DNA of 37,646 nucleotides from Bacillota bacterium (lineage in GTDB: Bacteria; Bacillota; Clostridia; Lachnospirales; Lachnospiraceae): positions 1 through 37,646 of the forward strand of contig JAEZPG010000061.1 of the NCBI GenBank assembly GCA_023413555.1, written 5' to 3'. The translations under genes were made by a program, and so were the position numbers. This document shows, one piece after another, positions 25,462 to 34,503 of the stretch (positions within the stretch are counted from its first letter, which is position 1; each line of letters begins with the position of its first letter). The notes beneath the pieces were generated by a model. It was not told the DNA's origin and did no database searches. It worked only from the letters and a program-made list of their open reading frames with translations.

Positions 25462-25556
25462 TAGGACTTATGATTCCTTATGTCAGACATTACTACATCT
25501 TAGAACATGCAACTTTTTTTTATTTGGGTCGAAATATAAATGAACAGGTGTTATAG
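25443..25556 (+). pseudogene. Out-of-frame continuation of the small membrane protein
   Basis: Codons in the -1 frame from TCT 25443 read SFVNVLVGLMIPYV then RHYYILEHATFFYLGRN and stop at TAG 25554-25556. It has no start or ribosome site of its own. No classical slippery heptamer is seen at the junction, so an indel (real or a sequencing error, perhaps in the T-rich run near 25441-25459) is more likely than programmed frameshifting. Confidence 0.4.
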
Positions 25557-25652
25557 GCAATAGATACACCATTAATATCCTATATCAGAACGGGCTGCCA
25601 TAAAGAAGATAACATTAAAAGGACATCATGTGTATGTAAGACTATAATAAGC

Positions 25653-26537
25653 CTATTTTCTAAGGTTATTACGATACTCGGTAGGAGTTATTCCTATTTT
25701 TCTATGAAATAACTCTGTATAATAGCTGGACCCATTGAATCCGCACTCGAAGGCTATGTCTGTGATAGACAGATTGGTATAGGTCAAGCTTTCCATACTT
25801 CGCTCTATTCGATAATCTGTTAGATATAGGATAGGTGTAGTATGCAATATAGACTGAAAAATCTCACAGCATGTACTGCGACAGACATTTCCAGAATTCG
25901 CTATCTTATTTAAGGAAAGCTTATGTTTATAATTGGCTTGAATATAACCAATCATCTTATGTAATGCAACAGCTTGGCGATTTAGTGAAACGTCCATAAT
26001 TGCTGCATTATTCCGATTTAAGTATAGGGTCATTAACATCATATGTGCTAATCCCATAACCTTAAGTTCAAAGCCCTCCTTTTCTATCGTAAATTCCTGA
26101 TGAATCTCCTTCATATAAGAAATGATTGTTCCTTGCCAGGAGATAGCTGGAGAAAGTATAATCATAGGATGTTCTGTATCTTTACAAATAGGATTCAGAT
26201 AGGTTCTCTGAATTCGTTTGGCAGGACAGAACATGTCTGGAGGAATAAGAATGCATAGATATTTGCTATCTGCTTCGCTTATTGAAAATACACTGTGGAG
26301 CTGCGTGGAATTGATAAACATTCCCTGGCCTTCAATTAGTTGATATTTGTGACCATTGACTTCATATCCTACCTCCCCTTTTATAGCCATAACAAATTCA
26401 AAATCATTATGCCAATGGATTGCTGATTTCATTCCAGGGTAAAAGCTCAAATTCCCTTCTCTTGCCATTATAGGAAAGTCTGGTAAGTTGTATAAGATAT
26501 TTTCAGATTTGTCTTTGTTTATATTTAGACCACCCAT
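25653..26537 (-). CDS. AraC-family transcriptional regulator with N-terminal cupin domain
   Basis: 294 residues. The N-terminal ~150 form a cupin-like sensor (HWHNDFEFVMAIKGEVGYEV and the later GMFINSTQLHSVF), typical of sugar- or metabolite-responsive AraC regulators. The C-terminal ~100 residues hold two helix-turn-helix units (LSLNKIANSGNVCRSTCCEI and LSITDIAFECGFNGSSYYTE) ending in the family tail GITPTEYRN. AGGAGGTGAC precedes its ATG (complement of 26535-26537). It is divergent from the LysR gene across a 457-base gap; its target is unknown. Confidence 0.88.
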   Translation of the reverse strand: MGGLNINKDKSENILYNLPDFPIMAREGNLSFYPGMKSAIHWHNDFEFVMAIKGEVGYEVNGHKYQLIEGQGMFINSTQLHSVFSISEADSKYLCILIPPDMFCPAKRIQRTYLNPICKDTEHPMIILSPAISWQGTIISYMKEIHQEFTIEKEGFELKVMGLAHMMLMTLYLNRNNAAIMDVSLNRQAVALHKMIGYIQANYKHKLSLNKIANSGNVCRSTCCEIFQSILHTTPILYLTDYRIERSMESLTYTNLSITDIAFECGFNGSSYYTELFHRKIGITPTEYRNNLRK

Positions 26538-26994
26538 ATGTCACCTCCTATTGTGTCTGTATCACCACGAGCTTACATTAAATAAAACATCAAAGGACAT
26601 CATATCTGCTACTCCAATGTTATAATGTACGATTGTTATAAAAATAATCTATTATTTTAATAGATTATGAGAAACTAGTATAATATTATTATAGTATATT
26701 TAATGATTTTTTGCACGAGGAAAATGAGAAAAGGAGTAATAAATATGAATTAAAAGTAAATTTAATGGTATAATTAGGAAACAATGAACTACATAATGAT
26801 ACTAAAGAGAATGATATCACTTAATTAGGAATTATTGTAGATTTGAATTATCGTAGATAATTACTATGAATTTGTCATATTAAATCTCTATGATAATATG
26901 TTGGAGTTGACCATATAAGTGATAACTTGAAGAATTGAACTGCACATCCCAACATGTTAAAATAGAAAAATCAAAAGAAGCAGGGGGTATCAAT
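26538..26994. other. Long divergent intergenic region, 457 bases
   Basis: Very AT-rich. The clearest element is a perfect 10-bp inverted repeat at 26644-26668 (listed separately). Several short ATTATNGTAGAT-like stretches occur near 26830-26865. No open frame, RNA or clear promoter pair was found. It probably carries the control sites of both divergent regulators. Confidence 0.5.
26644..26668. repeat. Perfect 10-bp inverted repeat, possible operator
   Basis: ATAATCTATT (26644-26653), loop ATTTT, AATAGATTAT (26659-26668). No T-run follows. It lies between the divergent araC-type and lysR-type genes. Confidence 0.5.
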
Positions 26995-27903
26995 ATGACT
27001 TTGCAACAAATAAAATGTGCTGTGACCATAGCAGACTGTAACTCTATGAACAAAGCTGCGCAACAGCTGTATGTGTCTCAACCAAGTCTGTCTGGTACTA
27101 TAAAGGATTTAGAGGAAGAGATTGGAATTACCATCTTTATACGTTCAAATCGTGGAATTACTGTTACGCCTGAAGGTAATGAATTCTTAGGATATGCAAG
27201 ACAGGTCATGGATCAATATCAGTTATTAGATCAGCGTTATATTGAGAAAAAAACAGTAAAAAAGAAATTCTCTGTCTCGATGCAGCATTATACCTTTGCA
27301 GTAAAGGCATTTGTGGAGCTGGTGAAGCAATTTGGAATGGATGAATATGAGTTTGCCGTTTATGAGACAAAAACCTTTGAGGTATTGGAGAATGTAAGAA
27401 ACTTTAAAAGTGAAGTTGGGGTTATTTATATCAATAGCTTCAATGAGAAAATACTCAATAAGCTATTCCATGAGATGAATTTGGAGTTTACACATCTTTT
27501 TGACTGTAACACATATGTGTATCTATGGAAAGGGAATCCTCTATCGAAGATGAATAAACTAACTTTGGCAGATTTGGAGGAATACCCATGTCTGACCTTT
27601 GATCAGGGAGAAAATAACTCTTTTTATCTGGCGGAAGAAGTACTTAGTACCTATGATTATAAACGTAGTATTAAGGCCAGTGACCGTGCTACTTTCTTAA
27701 ATCTTATGGTGGGATTAAATGGTTATACTCTATGTTCAGGAATCATCTGTGAGGAGTTAAACGGCAGCGAATATGTGGCGATTCCTCTTGATGTGGAGGA
27801 GAGTATGAGTATTGGTTATGTAAAACGAAAGAATACAACCTTAAGTCAGATGGGGCAGTTATACCATACAGAATTATTAAAGTATAAGGATAAAGTGCTT
27901 TAA
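26995..27903 (+). CDS. LysR-family transcriptional regulator
   Basis: 302 residues. N-terminal winged helix-turn-helix MTLQQIKCAVTIADCNSMNKAAQQLYVSQPSLS, of which CNSMNKAAQQLYVSQPSLS is the recognition part, followed by a linker helix and a periplasmic-binding-like effector domain (about 90-300). The frame opens at 26935, but the family always begins with M-x-L-x-Q, which here is ATG 26995 with AGGGGG about ten bases upstream. It stands 141 bases before the MATE exporter gene in the same direction and may regulate it. Effector unknown. Confidence 0.88.
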   Translation: MTLQQIKCAVTIADCNSMNKAAQQLYVSQPSLSGTIKDLEEEIGITIFIRSNRGITVTPEGNEFLGYARQVMDQYQLLDQRYIEKKTVKKKFSVSMQHYTFAVKAFVELVKQFGMDEYEFAVYETKTFEVLENVRNFKSEVGVIYINSFNEKILNKLFHEMNLEFTHLFDCNTYVYLWKGNPLSKMNKLTLADLEEYPCLTFDQGENNSFYLAEEVLSTYDYKRSIKASDRATFLNLMVGLNGYTLCSGIICEELNGSEYVAIPLDVEESMSIGYVKRKNTTLSQMGQLYHTELLKYKDKVL

Positions 27904-28044
27904 AGATATGAGATGTAGGAAGTACAGACTGAGAAAGCAAAGAAATGCTAGAGTAAGAAAAGGATATGCTGGAAGCGGTTAAATAGTATAGTATTCACGT
28001 GGAAGGAAATGATACTCCATTAATAACAGAAATGAGGGACACAT

Positions 28045-29412
28045 ATGTATAATCAAAAAGAGGAGAAAAGAGAGTTTCATCGTAATCTCAGGAAGTTAGT
28101 AATACCGATTGCCAGTCAGAATTTTCTATATGCTTGTGTTGGCGGGGCAGATGCAATTATGTTAGGTTTTCTGGATCAAACGTCCTTATCATCAGTTTCA
28201 CTTGCTACCCAGGTAAGTTTTGTACTATCTGTGATTCTAGGGGCTTTGACGAATGGAACGACGATTCTTGCTGCCCAGTATTGGGGCAAGCGTGATACTA
28301 AGGCAGTGGAAAAAGTGTTGGCTATTGCCACGAGGTATGCTCTTATAGTGGGCTTGATATTTACGATAGCTGGGTTTACTTGTCCGCAACTTATCATGAG
28401 ATTTTTTACTTCTGATTCCGATTTGATTAGGGTTGGAGCAGGGTACATAAAGGCTGTTTCAGTTTCCTATTTACTAATTGGATTTGGCCAGATATATCTA
28501 TGCATTATGAAGAATTGTGACAGAGCAATTATGAGTACTGTAATCAGTGCAATGGGTGTGGTTTTAAATATTATCTTGAATGCAATTTTGATCTTTGGTT
28601 TACTAGGATTTCCAAAGCTTGGTGCTGTAGGTGCAGCCATAGCTACCGATATTTCCGTAGGCGTTCAGGTATTATGTATTGTAGTTATACTAATTCGAAA
28701 AAGTTGTATTGCTTTGAGAGTTCGTTATGTATTTAGTCGCCTTGGAATTTTACAGAAAGACTTTATTAAATATACTTTACCAGTGTTAGGCAATCAATTG
28801 GCATGGGGTGGTGGTATCACCATGTATTCCGTAATAATGGGTCACCTAGGAAGTGATGCAACTGCTGCTAATTCTGTTGCAACCATCGGAAGGAATATAT
28901 GTGTAAGCCTTTGTTGGGGTATTGGTACAGGTAGTGGAATTTTAATTGGTAATAAGTTAGGACGCAATGATCTTGAGGGCGCGAAACGAGATGGAGGTAG
29001 GCTGTGTAGAATTGCATTGTTGACAGGAGTGGCTTCAGGGCTTATCCTATTAGCAGTAACACCTTTTATTACTAGTATTATTAATCTTAGTGATGTGGCC
29101 AATGGGTATTTAAAATGGATGTTAATCATCAATGCTTACTATATCATAGGTAATTCTATTAATTCAACAGTCATAGCTGGCATCTTTTATGCCGGTGGAG
29201 ATTCTCGTTTTGGATTCATATGTGACTCCATCAATATGTGGCTGGTCATCTTACCTTGTGGATTTTTGGCTGCATTTGTCTTTGAGGTGCCAGTGCTTGC
29301 TGTTTCAGTTATACTAAGTATGGATGAATTTACTAAGTTACCGATTGTATATAAACATTACATGAAATATAAGTGGATAAAGAATCTTACTAGAAAACAA
29401 GAAGTGACCTGA
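28045..29412 (+). CDS. MATE-family efflux transporter
   Basis: 455-residue, about twelve-helix exporter of the MATE family (DinF/NorM-like superfamily), usually driving out cationic drugs or metabolites with Na+ or H+. Typical elements are the N-terminal pair PIASQNFLYACVGGADAIML and the repeat-like GAVGAAIATDISVGVQVLC. GAGGGA seven bases upstream of the ATG supports the start. It is followed after 20 bases by the Crp/Fnr gene, so the two are likely one transcript. Substrate unknown. Confidence 0.88.
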   Translation: MYNQKEEKREFHRNLRKLVIPIASQNFLYACVGGADAIMLGFLDQTSLSSVSLATQVSFVLSVILGALTNGTTILAAQYWGKRDTKAVEKVLAIATRYALIVGLIFTIAGFTCPQLIMRFFTSDSDLIRVGAGYIKAVSVSYLLIGFGQIYLCIMKNCDRAIMSTVISAMGVVLNIILNAILIFGLLGFPKLGAVGAAIATDISVGVQVLCIVVILIRKSCIALRVRYVFSRLGILQKDFIKYTLPVLGNQLAWGGGITMYSVIMGHLGSDATAANSVATIGRNICVSLCWGIGTGSGILIGNKLGRNDLEGAKRDGGRLCRIALLTGVASGLILLAVTPFITSIINLSDVANGYLKWMLIINAYYIIGNSINSTVIAGIFYAGGDSRFGFICDSINMWLVILPCGFLAAFVFEVPVLAVSVILSMDEFTKLPIVYKHYMKYKWIKNLTRKQEVT

Positions 29413-29432
29413 CAATAAGAAGGAGTTAGTCT

Positions 29433-30101
29433 ATGGAAATGTATTTTTCAGAAATGTTACCATTCTATAACAAACTTCCGTCATTATGGAAGAAACGTTT
29501 ATTAGCTGGGTCTGAGCTGACCCATTTTCAAAAAGGGACCTTACTGCATGCAGGAGAAGAGCTATGCTCCGGTCTCTTTGTATTGATAAGTGGGCGCATA
29601 AAGGTCTATATGGTAACTGAAGCTGGAAAAGAAATCACCTTGTTTCGTTTAATGGATAGGGATGTATGTATCTTTTCGGCCTCCTGTTTGATGAAAAACA
29701 TTACCTTTGATGTGCATATTCTTGCGGAGACAGAACTAGAAGCTATAAGGATTCCAGCAAAACTATATGATCAGATGGTGAAAGAAGAAGTGTCAGTTTC
29801 TAATTTTACCAATGACTTGATTAGTTCAAGAATGTCTGATGTTATGTGGGTGTTGGAACAGATTGTCTTTATGAGCTTTGATAAGCGTCTGGCGTTGTTT
29901 TTACTGGAGCAGTTTCAACTGGAGGAATCCAATCAGCTGAGTATGACCCAGGAACAGATTGCGGCAAATCTCGGGAGTGCCAGAGAGGTAGTTTCCAGAA
30001 TGCTTAAATATTTTGCAAAAGAGGGAATTCTTGAAGTGGTTCGAGGAGGAGTTCGTCTTTTATCGGTGGAGAAATTGATTCAGATAACTGAAAAGGAATA
30101 G
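29433..30101 (+). CDS. Crp/Fnr-family transcriptional regulator
   Basis: 222 residues: an N-terminal cyclic-nucleotide-binding-type beta barrel (about 20-125; GLFVLISGRIKVYMV), a dimer helix and a C-terminal HTH_CRP domain with recognition motif LGSAREVVSRMLKYF. The cAMP-contacting residues of Crp are not obvious, and there is no Fnr-type cysteine cluster at the N-terminus, although C47, C80 and C85 occur. The palindrome TGTGACTAAGTTACA ahead of the sulfur gene downstream is a good candidate for its binding site, suggesting a sulfur-, redox- or NO-responsive activator. Confidence 0.87.
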   Translation: MEMYFSEMLPFYNKLPSLWKKRLLAGSELTHFQKGTLLHAGEELCSGLFVLISGRIKVYMVTEAGKEITLFRLMDRDVCIFSASCLMKNITFDVHILAETELEAIRIPAKLYDQMVKEEVSVSNFTNDLISSRMSDVMWVLEQIVFMSFDKRLALFLLEQFQLEESNQLSMTQEQIAANLGSAREVVSRMLKYFAKEGILEVVRGGVRLLSVEKLIQITEKE

Positions 30102-30131
30102 AAAAGTTTTAATAGGGGATTTACCTATCGG

Positions 30132-30190
30132 ATAGAAAAGAAGGATAATTGACATAGTAACCTATGTCGTTATCCTTCTTTTCTATTCTT
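30132..30190 (+). terminator. Long terminator hairpin after the Crp/Fnr gene
   Basis: A 17-bp perfect outer stem (30132-30148 with 30170-30186) is extended by GACATAG (30151-30157) with CTATGTC (30162-30168). The 3' arm itself is T-rich (TTCTTTTCTATTCTT), and the 5' arm A-rich, so it would work on both strands. Confidence 0.8.
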
Positions 30191-30191
30191 G

Positions 30192-30233
30192 TGTGACTAA
30201 GTTACAGAAACACTTGAATCTTCTGCATATAAT
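30192..30233 (+). promoter_or_regulatory. Promoter with a Crp/Fnr-type site at about -41
   Basis: TGTGACTAAGTTACA (30192-30206, centre 30199) is a dyad with 5 of 6 matching bases per arm. TATAAT lies at 30228-30233, which puts the transcript start near 30240 and the dyad centre near -41, the class II activator position. No consensus -35 exists, as expected for activator dependence. The likely protein is the Crp/Fnr regulator just upstream; that link is inferred. Confidence 0.6.
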
Positions 30234-30267
30234 ACATGTAAAGATAGAAAAAAGGAGTGAAGGAACC

Positions 30268-32763
30268 GTGGGAAAGAAGACTGTAATTATTGGTGGAGTA
30301 GCTGGAGGGGCATCTGCAGCTGCAAGACTTCGAAGAAGAGACGAAACAATGGAAATCATACTCTTAGAAAGAGGAGAGTATATTTCTTATGCTAACTGTG
30401 GTCTCCCTTATTATATAGGAGATGTAATTAATGAGAGAGAGAATCTACTGTTACAGACACCGGAAGCTATGAAAGCCAAATTCAATATAGATGTTAGAAT
30501 CCGTAATGAAGTTATCAAAATTGTTCCAGATGAAAAAGTGGTATCTATTTATGACTATAACAATAAGATAGAATACATGGAAACCTATGATAATTTGGTC
30601 ATTGCCACCGGTTCTAGACCGATGAAACCTAATATTCCTGGAATAGAGGGTAAGAATATTTTTACTTTATGGACAGTGCCAGATACAGATCAGTTAAAAA
30701 CAGCCATTACAGAGAATCACTTTCTTCGTGCAGCCGTGGTAGGAGGTGGATTTATTGGATTGGAAATGGCGGAAAACTTGCATAATACTGGCTTATCAGT
30801 TTCAGTAATTGAAATGCAGAATCAGGTTATGCCTCCTTTGGATTATGAGATGGCACAGTTATTACATGAGAATATGGAAGCTAATCAGGTGGAGCTTATA
30901 TTAGGGGATGGAGTTACTAAGTTTAAACAATCAGATAACGGAATTCAGATACATTTAAGTAGCAACAGAATAATAGAAGCTGATCTTGTAATTCTTGCGA
31001 TGGGAGTTACTCCTAACAGTCATCTGGCAAAGGATGCAGGCCTTAGTATAAATCAGAAGGGTGGTATACAGGTAGATGAGTATCTAAGAACCTCGGACCC
31101 TTTCATCTATGCAGTTGGAGATGTTATAGAGGTGGAGCATGGGGTGTTGAAAGAAAAATCGATGATACCGCTAGCTGGACCGGCTAATAAGCAAGGAAGA
31201 ATTTGTGCTGACAATATAGTAGGAGATTTAAAACGATACAAAGGTTCCTATGGAACTTCTGTAGCCAAAGTATTTGACTTAACTACAGCCAGTGTTGGAG
31301 CAAATGAAAAAATGTTACAACAACGAGGTATGCAGTTTAAAAAGGATTATTATGTGGCTATCATCAATCAAAAATCTCATGCAGGTTACTATCCTGGAGC
31401 CACCATGATAACTATAAAGCTACTCTTTGATGGAGGAGGAAAACTACTTGGGGCCCAGGCTGTTGGTCAGGATGGTGTTGATAAGCGTATGGATGTACTG
31501 GCGACCACATTGCGTTTAGGTGGAACAATATACGATCTTTCCGAGCTAGATTTGGCTTACGCTCCTCCTTATGGATCTGCCAAGGATCCTATCAATATGT
31601 TAGGGTTTGTAGCAGAGAATATTCTTAAAGGATTGGTGGAATTTGTTACCCCATTTCAATTAGATGATATGATGGCAAATCAAGAGGATCAGCCTGTTAC
31701 TGTGTTAGATGTAACGGAATCAGTAGAACGAATGGTGTTTTCCATACCTGGATCATATCATATTCCATTGGGGCAGCTTCACAATAGGTTTCATGAGTTA
31801 AACCCAGATCATTGTATTGTTGTTTATTGCGCAATTGGTGTACGTTCCTATGATGCAGCCAGAATCTTAATGCAAAATGGTTATTCCGCTGTCTTTGTTC
31901 TAGCTGGTGGAACTAGCTTTTATAAATCTACGCATTATAGGCAAGGGAAGACATCAGAGAGAAAAGATTCAGAAATTAGGAGGAAGAAGGCAGTGGAAGA
32001 TAATCAAACATTGGTAGCCGCAGAGGTTAAACTAGTTAATTGTACTGGTATGCAATGTCCAGGACCAATTATGAAGGTAAATAAAGAAATCAAAGCAATC
32101 AATGAGAATGATGTAATTAAAGTAGTTGCTACAGATATGGGGTTTATCCGAGATGTTGAAAGTTGGTGTAATAAAACAGGAAACACTTTAGTAAAATCAG
32201 AAAGAACCGGTAATGACAATATAGTATATATTAAAAAAGGAATGGGAAATGAAAGAGTAGAGACCAAGGAGATACTAAAGCAGGCAAAGAAGGCAGATGG
32301 CAAGACTATTATAGTATTTAGTAATGACTTAGACAAAGTACTCGCTTCCTTTATCATTGCCAATGGTGCATCTGCTATGGGAAGAGAGGTAACGATGTTC
32401 TTTACCTTCTGGGGCTTAAATGTATTGAGAAGACCTCATGGGGAAAAGGTGAAGAAAGGGTTAATAGATACTATGTTTGGTAAGATGATGCCAAAGGGTA
32501 CTAAGAAACTTAAGCTGTCCAAGATGAACATGGGTGGTATGGGAAGTAAGATGATGAAGAAAGTCATGAAGGATAAGAATGTATCCTCATTAGAAGAACT
32601 ACTGCAGCAAGCCATGGATAGTGGAATTAAGTTGATCGCTTGTACAATGTCAATGGATATCATGGGGATACGTAAGGAAGAATTGATTGATGGCGTGGAA
32701 TATGCAGGTGTTGCAACATATTTGGGAAGCGCTGAGGATAGTAATGTGAATTTGTTTATATAA
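30268..32763 (+). CDS. Four-domain sulfur protein: CoA-disulfide reductase, rhodanese, TusA, DsrE-like
   Basis: 831-residue cytoplasmic fusion. Residues 1-~445 are a FAD/NAD(P)H pyridine-disulfide oxidoreductase of the CoADR/Npsr type, with FAD motif GGVAGGASAAARLRR and the single active cysteine C44 in NCGLPYYIG. A rhodanese domain follows (~465-555; active C521 in YCAIGVRSY). Next is a TusA domain (~590-660; MQCPGP with C597), then a DsrE/peroxiredoxin-like domain (~670-831) rich in Met/Lys in its middle. Members of this family reduce persulfides or polysulfide and pass sulfane sulfur between domains. GTG 30268 is the start: the frame runs up to 30193, but AAGGAG (30252-30257) lies ten bases before the GTG. 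A thioredoxin gene follows after 19 bases. Confidence 0.9.
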   Translation: MGKKTVIIGGVAGGASAAARLRRRDETMEIILLERGEYISYANCGLPYYIGDVINERENLLLQTPEAMKAKFNIDVRIRNEVIKIVPDEKVVSIYDYNNKIEYMETYDNLVIATGSRPMKPNIPGIEGKNIFTLWTVPDTDQLKTAITENHFLRAAVVGGGFIGLEMAENLHNTGLSVSVIEMQNQVMPPLDYEMAQLLHENMEANQVELILGDGVTKFKQSDNGIQIHLSSNRIIEADLVILAMGVTPNSHLAKDAGLSINQKGGIQVDEYLRTSDPFIYAVGDVIEVEHGVLKEKSMIPLAGPANKQGRICADNIVGDLKRYKGSYGTSVAKVFDLTTASVGANEKMLQQRGMQFKKDYYVAIINQKSHAGYYPGATMITIKLLFDGGGKLLGAQAVGQDGVDKRMDVLATTLRLGGTIYDLSELDLAYAPPYGSAKDPINMLGFVAENILKGLVEFVTPFQLDDMMANQEDQPVTVLDVTESVERMVFSIPGSYHIPLGQLHNRFHELNPDHCIVVYCAIGVRSYDAARILMQNGYSAVFVLAGGTSFYKSTHYRQGKTSERKDSEIRRKKAVEDNQTLVAAEVKLVNCTGMQCPGPIMKVNKEIKAINENDVIKVVATDMGFIRDVESWCNKTGNTLVKSERTGNDNIVYIKKGMGNERVETKEILKQAKKADGKTIIVFSNDLDKVLASFIIANGASAMGREVTMFFTFWGLNVLRRPHGEKVKKGLIDTMFGKMMPKGTKKLKLSKMNMGGMGSKMMKKVMKDKNVSSLEELLQQAMDSGIKLIACTMSMDIMGIRKEELIDGVEYAGVATYLGSAEDSNVNLFI

Positions 32764-32782
32764 AATAGAAGGAGTGATTGGT

Positions 32783-33094
32783 ATGTCAGTAAAACATATA
32801 AATAGTAATAATTTTGAGCAAGAAGTAATGAAGTCAGATAAGCCGGTATTGTTGGATTTCTGGGCTTCCTGGTGCGGACCATGTAAGATGTTATCACCAA
32901 TTGTAGAACAATTAGCCAATGAAGTAGAGGATGTGAAAGTATGTAAGGTAAATATTGATGAGGAAGTAGACTTAGCAAGAAAATTCCGAGTTATGAGTAT
33001 TCCTACTCTAATTTTCATGAAGGATGGCAAGATTGTAAACTCTTCTGTAGGGCTGCAACCTAAAGGTGGAATTATTAAAATGATGGAATTATAA
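32783..33094 (+). CDS. trxA: Thioredoxin
   Basis: 103-residue classical thioredoxin with FWASWCGPCK (C31, C34) and cis-proline segment MSIPTL. It reduces disulfides in the cytoplasm and, from its place 19 bases after the four-domain sulfur protein, may reduce persulfides formed on it. ATG 32783 is preferred over GTG 32774 because GAAGGAG (32768-32774) overlaps that GTG and stands eight bases from the ATG. Confidence 0.95.
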   Translation: MSVKHINSNNFEQEVMKSDKPVLLDFWASWCGPCKMLSPIVEQLANEVEDVKVCKVNIDEEVDLARKFRVMSIPTLIFMKDGKIVNSSVGLQPKGGIIKMMEL

Positions 33095-33162
33095 AGATTT
33101 TTACTCTAATTAAGTTGTTATATAATGTCAAATATGGTAAAATATAATGGAATTAGTAAAAA

Positions 33163-33202
33163 ATGCAGTTTGTTTATGAGAATATTTGTAAATAAACTGC
33201 AT
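33163..33202 (+). terminator. Strong hairpin after thioredoxin, possible terminator
   Basis: A 14-bp stem (33163-33176 with 33189-33202, one G-U) encloses a 12-base loop. The tail AATTATGTCTTTATA is only partly T-rich. It could instead be a leader structure of the next gene. Confidence 0.45.
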
Positions 33203-33255
33203 AATTATGTCTTTATAAGTGACTAAGGTAAAATTATGACTTAGGTGGAGAAATC

Positions 33256-34374
33256 ATGATAAAAGTATTATCCATAGGGGATACCTATGTAAAAGAAGGA
33301 ATACATAGTGTAAATAACATATCTTATTTAGGTGGGGTAACCAAGAGACCAATGGAAACCTTTGATTACATTATTCGGCATCAACCTGATGTTATAGTAT
33401 ATGCAACACAGCCAGGGAGTCTGGAGCATCTTACTGTGTATTTGAGAATCCGAAATATGCATGCAGGTAAATATATTCCTATCATTTTATTAGTAAATGA
33501 AGAAGATGAGGATATTTATGAGGATTTTTATGAAGATGAGATTACAATAGGTTTGAATCAAAATATTAAAGAAGACATTTTGTTCTTTCATATACAACAA
33601 TTGGTTAACAGATGCCATGAAATGAGAAAAAGTGTATTGCTTGTTGATAGAAATCCTGTAGTTTTAAACACCTATCGGCTTTATCTGGAGGGAAAATATC
33701 GAGTATATACTGCCGTAACTTCACAGGAAGCTGCCAATTATATGATGTCGGAAACAATGGATGCAATCATTGTTGGAATTGAAAGAAAAGATACCAGAGG
33801 TTTACGCTTTTTGCAACTGTTTAAGGATAATCCCATATGGAGCGAGACACCAGTTATAGCTCAGATAGAAGCTGAAAATACAGATCTTATTCCTCATCTC
33901 TTATCTAAAGGTGTAAGATACTGCCTTACTAAACCAATCGAGAAGGATATCCTAATAAAGCATTTATCTGATATCTTAAATGAGGAGAACCACTCCTCTT
34001 ATGTGTTGGAACCTGGGCTAAAACGTATACTGTTAGTTGATAAGTTTGGAGTAAATTATCAAAATATAAAAAATATTTTGGATGGTCATTATGAGTGTAT
34101 TCATGTTTTGCCTGGTGTGAGAGCGATATCCATTTTGGAAGTACAACACATAGATGCTATTATATTGAATTTGGATAATGGATTTTTTTGTTTAAATAAA
34201 ATTATAGACAGGGCAATTACGAAATCTATCCCTGTTATACTATATACCTCCCATTTGGAAGAGATGCATGAAACTTTAAGTGAAAAAATGAGAGGAGAAA
34301 CGTGTATAAATTGTATTCTGGAATTACCTGCTAAAAGAATAGTATTGCTTGATAAGTTAGAATTAGCCATATAA
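33256..34374 (+). CDS. Protein of three degenerate response-regulator receiver domains, no output domain
   Basis: 372 residues that read as three CheY-like folds in a row (about 1-117, 126-243, 256-372), each beginning with a short hydrophobic strand (KVLSIGD, SVLLVDRN, RILLVDKF). The position of the phospho-acceptor Asp at the end of strand 3 is Tyr49, Gly174 and Asn305 (VIVYATQPG, IIVGIER, IILNLDNG), so none should be phosphorylated in the usual way. Conserved Lys-Pro survives in the second (TKP, K226). No DNA-binding, GGDEF or kinase domain is attached. It probably acts by protein contacts. GGTGGAG precedes the ATG. It has its own upstream region and no operon partner. Confidence 0.7.
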   Translation: MIKVLSIGDTYVKEGIHSVNNISYLGGVTKRPMETFDYIIRHQPDVIVYATQPGSLEHLTVYLRIRNMHAGKYIPIILLVNEEDEDIYEDFYEDEITIGLNQNIKEDILFFHIQQLVNRCHEMRKSVLLVDRNPVVLNTYRLYLEGKYRVYTAVTSQEAANYMMSETMDAIIVGIERKDTRGLRFLQLFKDNPIWSETPVIAQIEAENTDLIPHLLSKGVRYCLTKPIEKDILIKHLSDILNEENHSSYVLEPGLKRILLVDKFGVNYQNIKNILDGHYECIHVLPGVRAISILEVQHIDAIILNLDNGFFCLNKIIDRAITKSIPVILYTSHLEEMHETLSEKMRGETCINCILELPAKRIVLLDKLELAI

Positions 34375-34503
34375 TAAAAGATTACTATACATTGTTTATT
34401 CAAAGATTGCACCAAGTTTTAACAGTATATACACACTATTCTTTCTCCATACTAATAAAGAAATAGGTTAAATCCATTTCAAAAAAGTTAAAGGAGAATG
34501 TAT

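Noticed and set aside
26644..26668. Terminator between the AraC and LysR genes
   Set aside because: The genes are divergent, so no transcript should end there, and no T-run follows.
32436..32978. 180-codon open frame on the minus strand
   Set aside because: It lies opposite the sulfur protein and thioredoxin genes, has no ribosome site, and its composition is that of an antisense frame.
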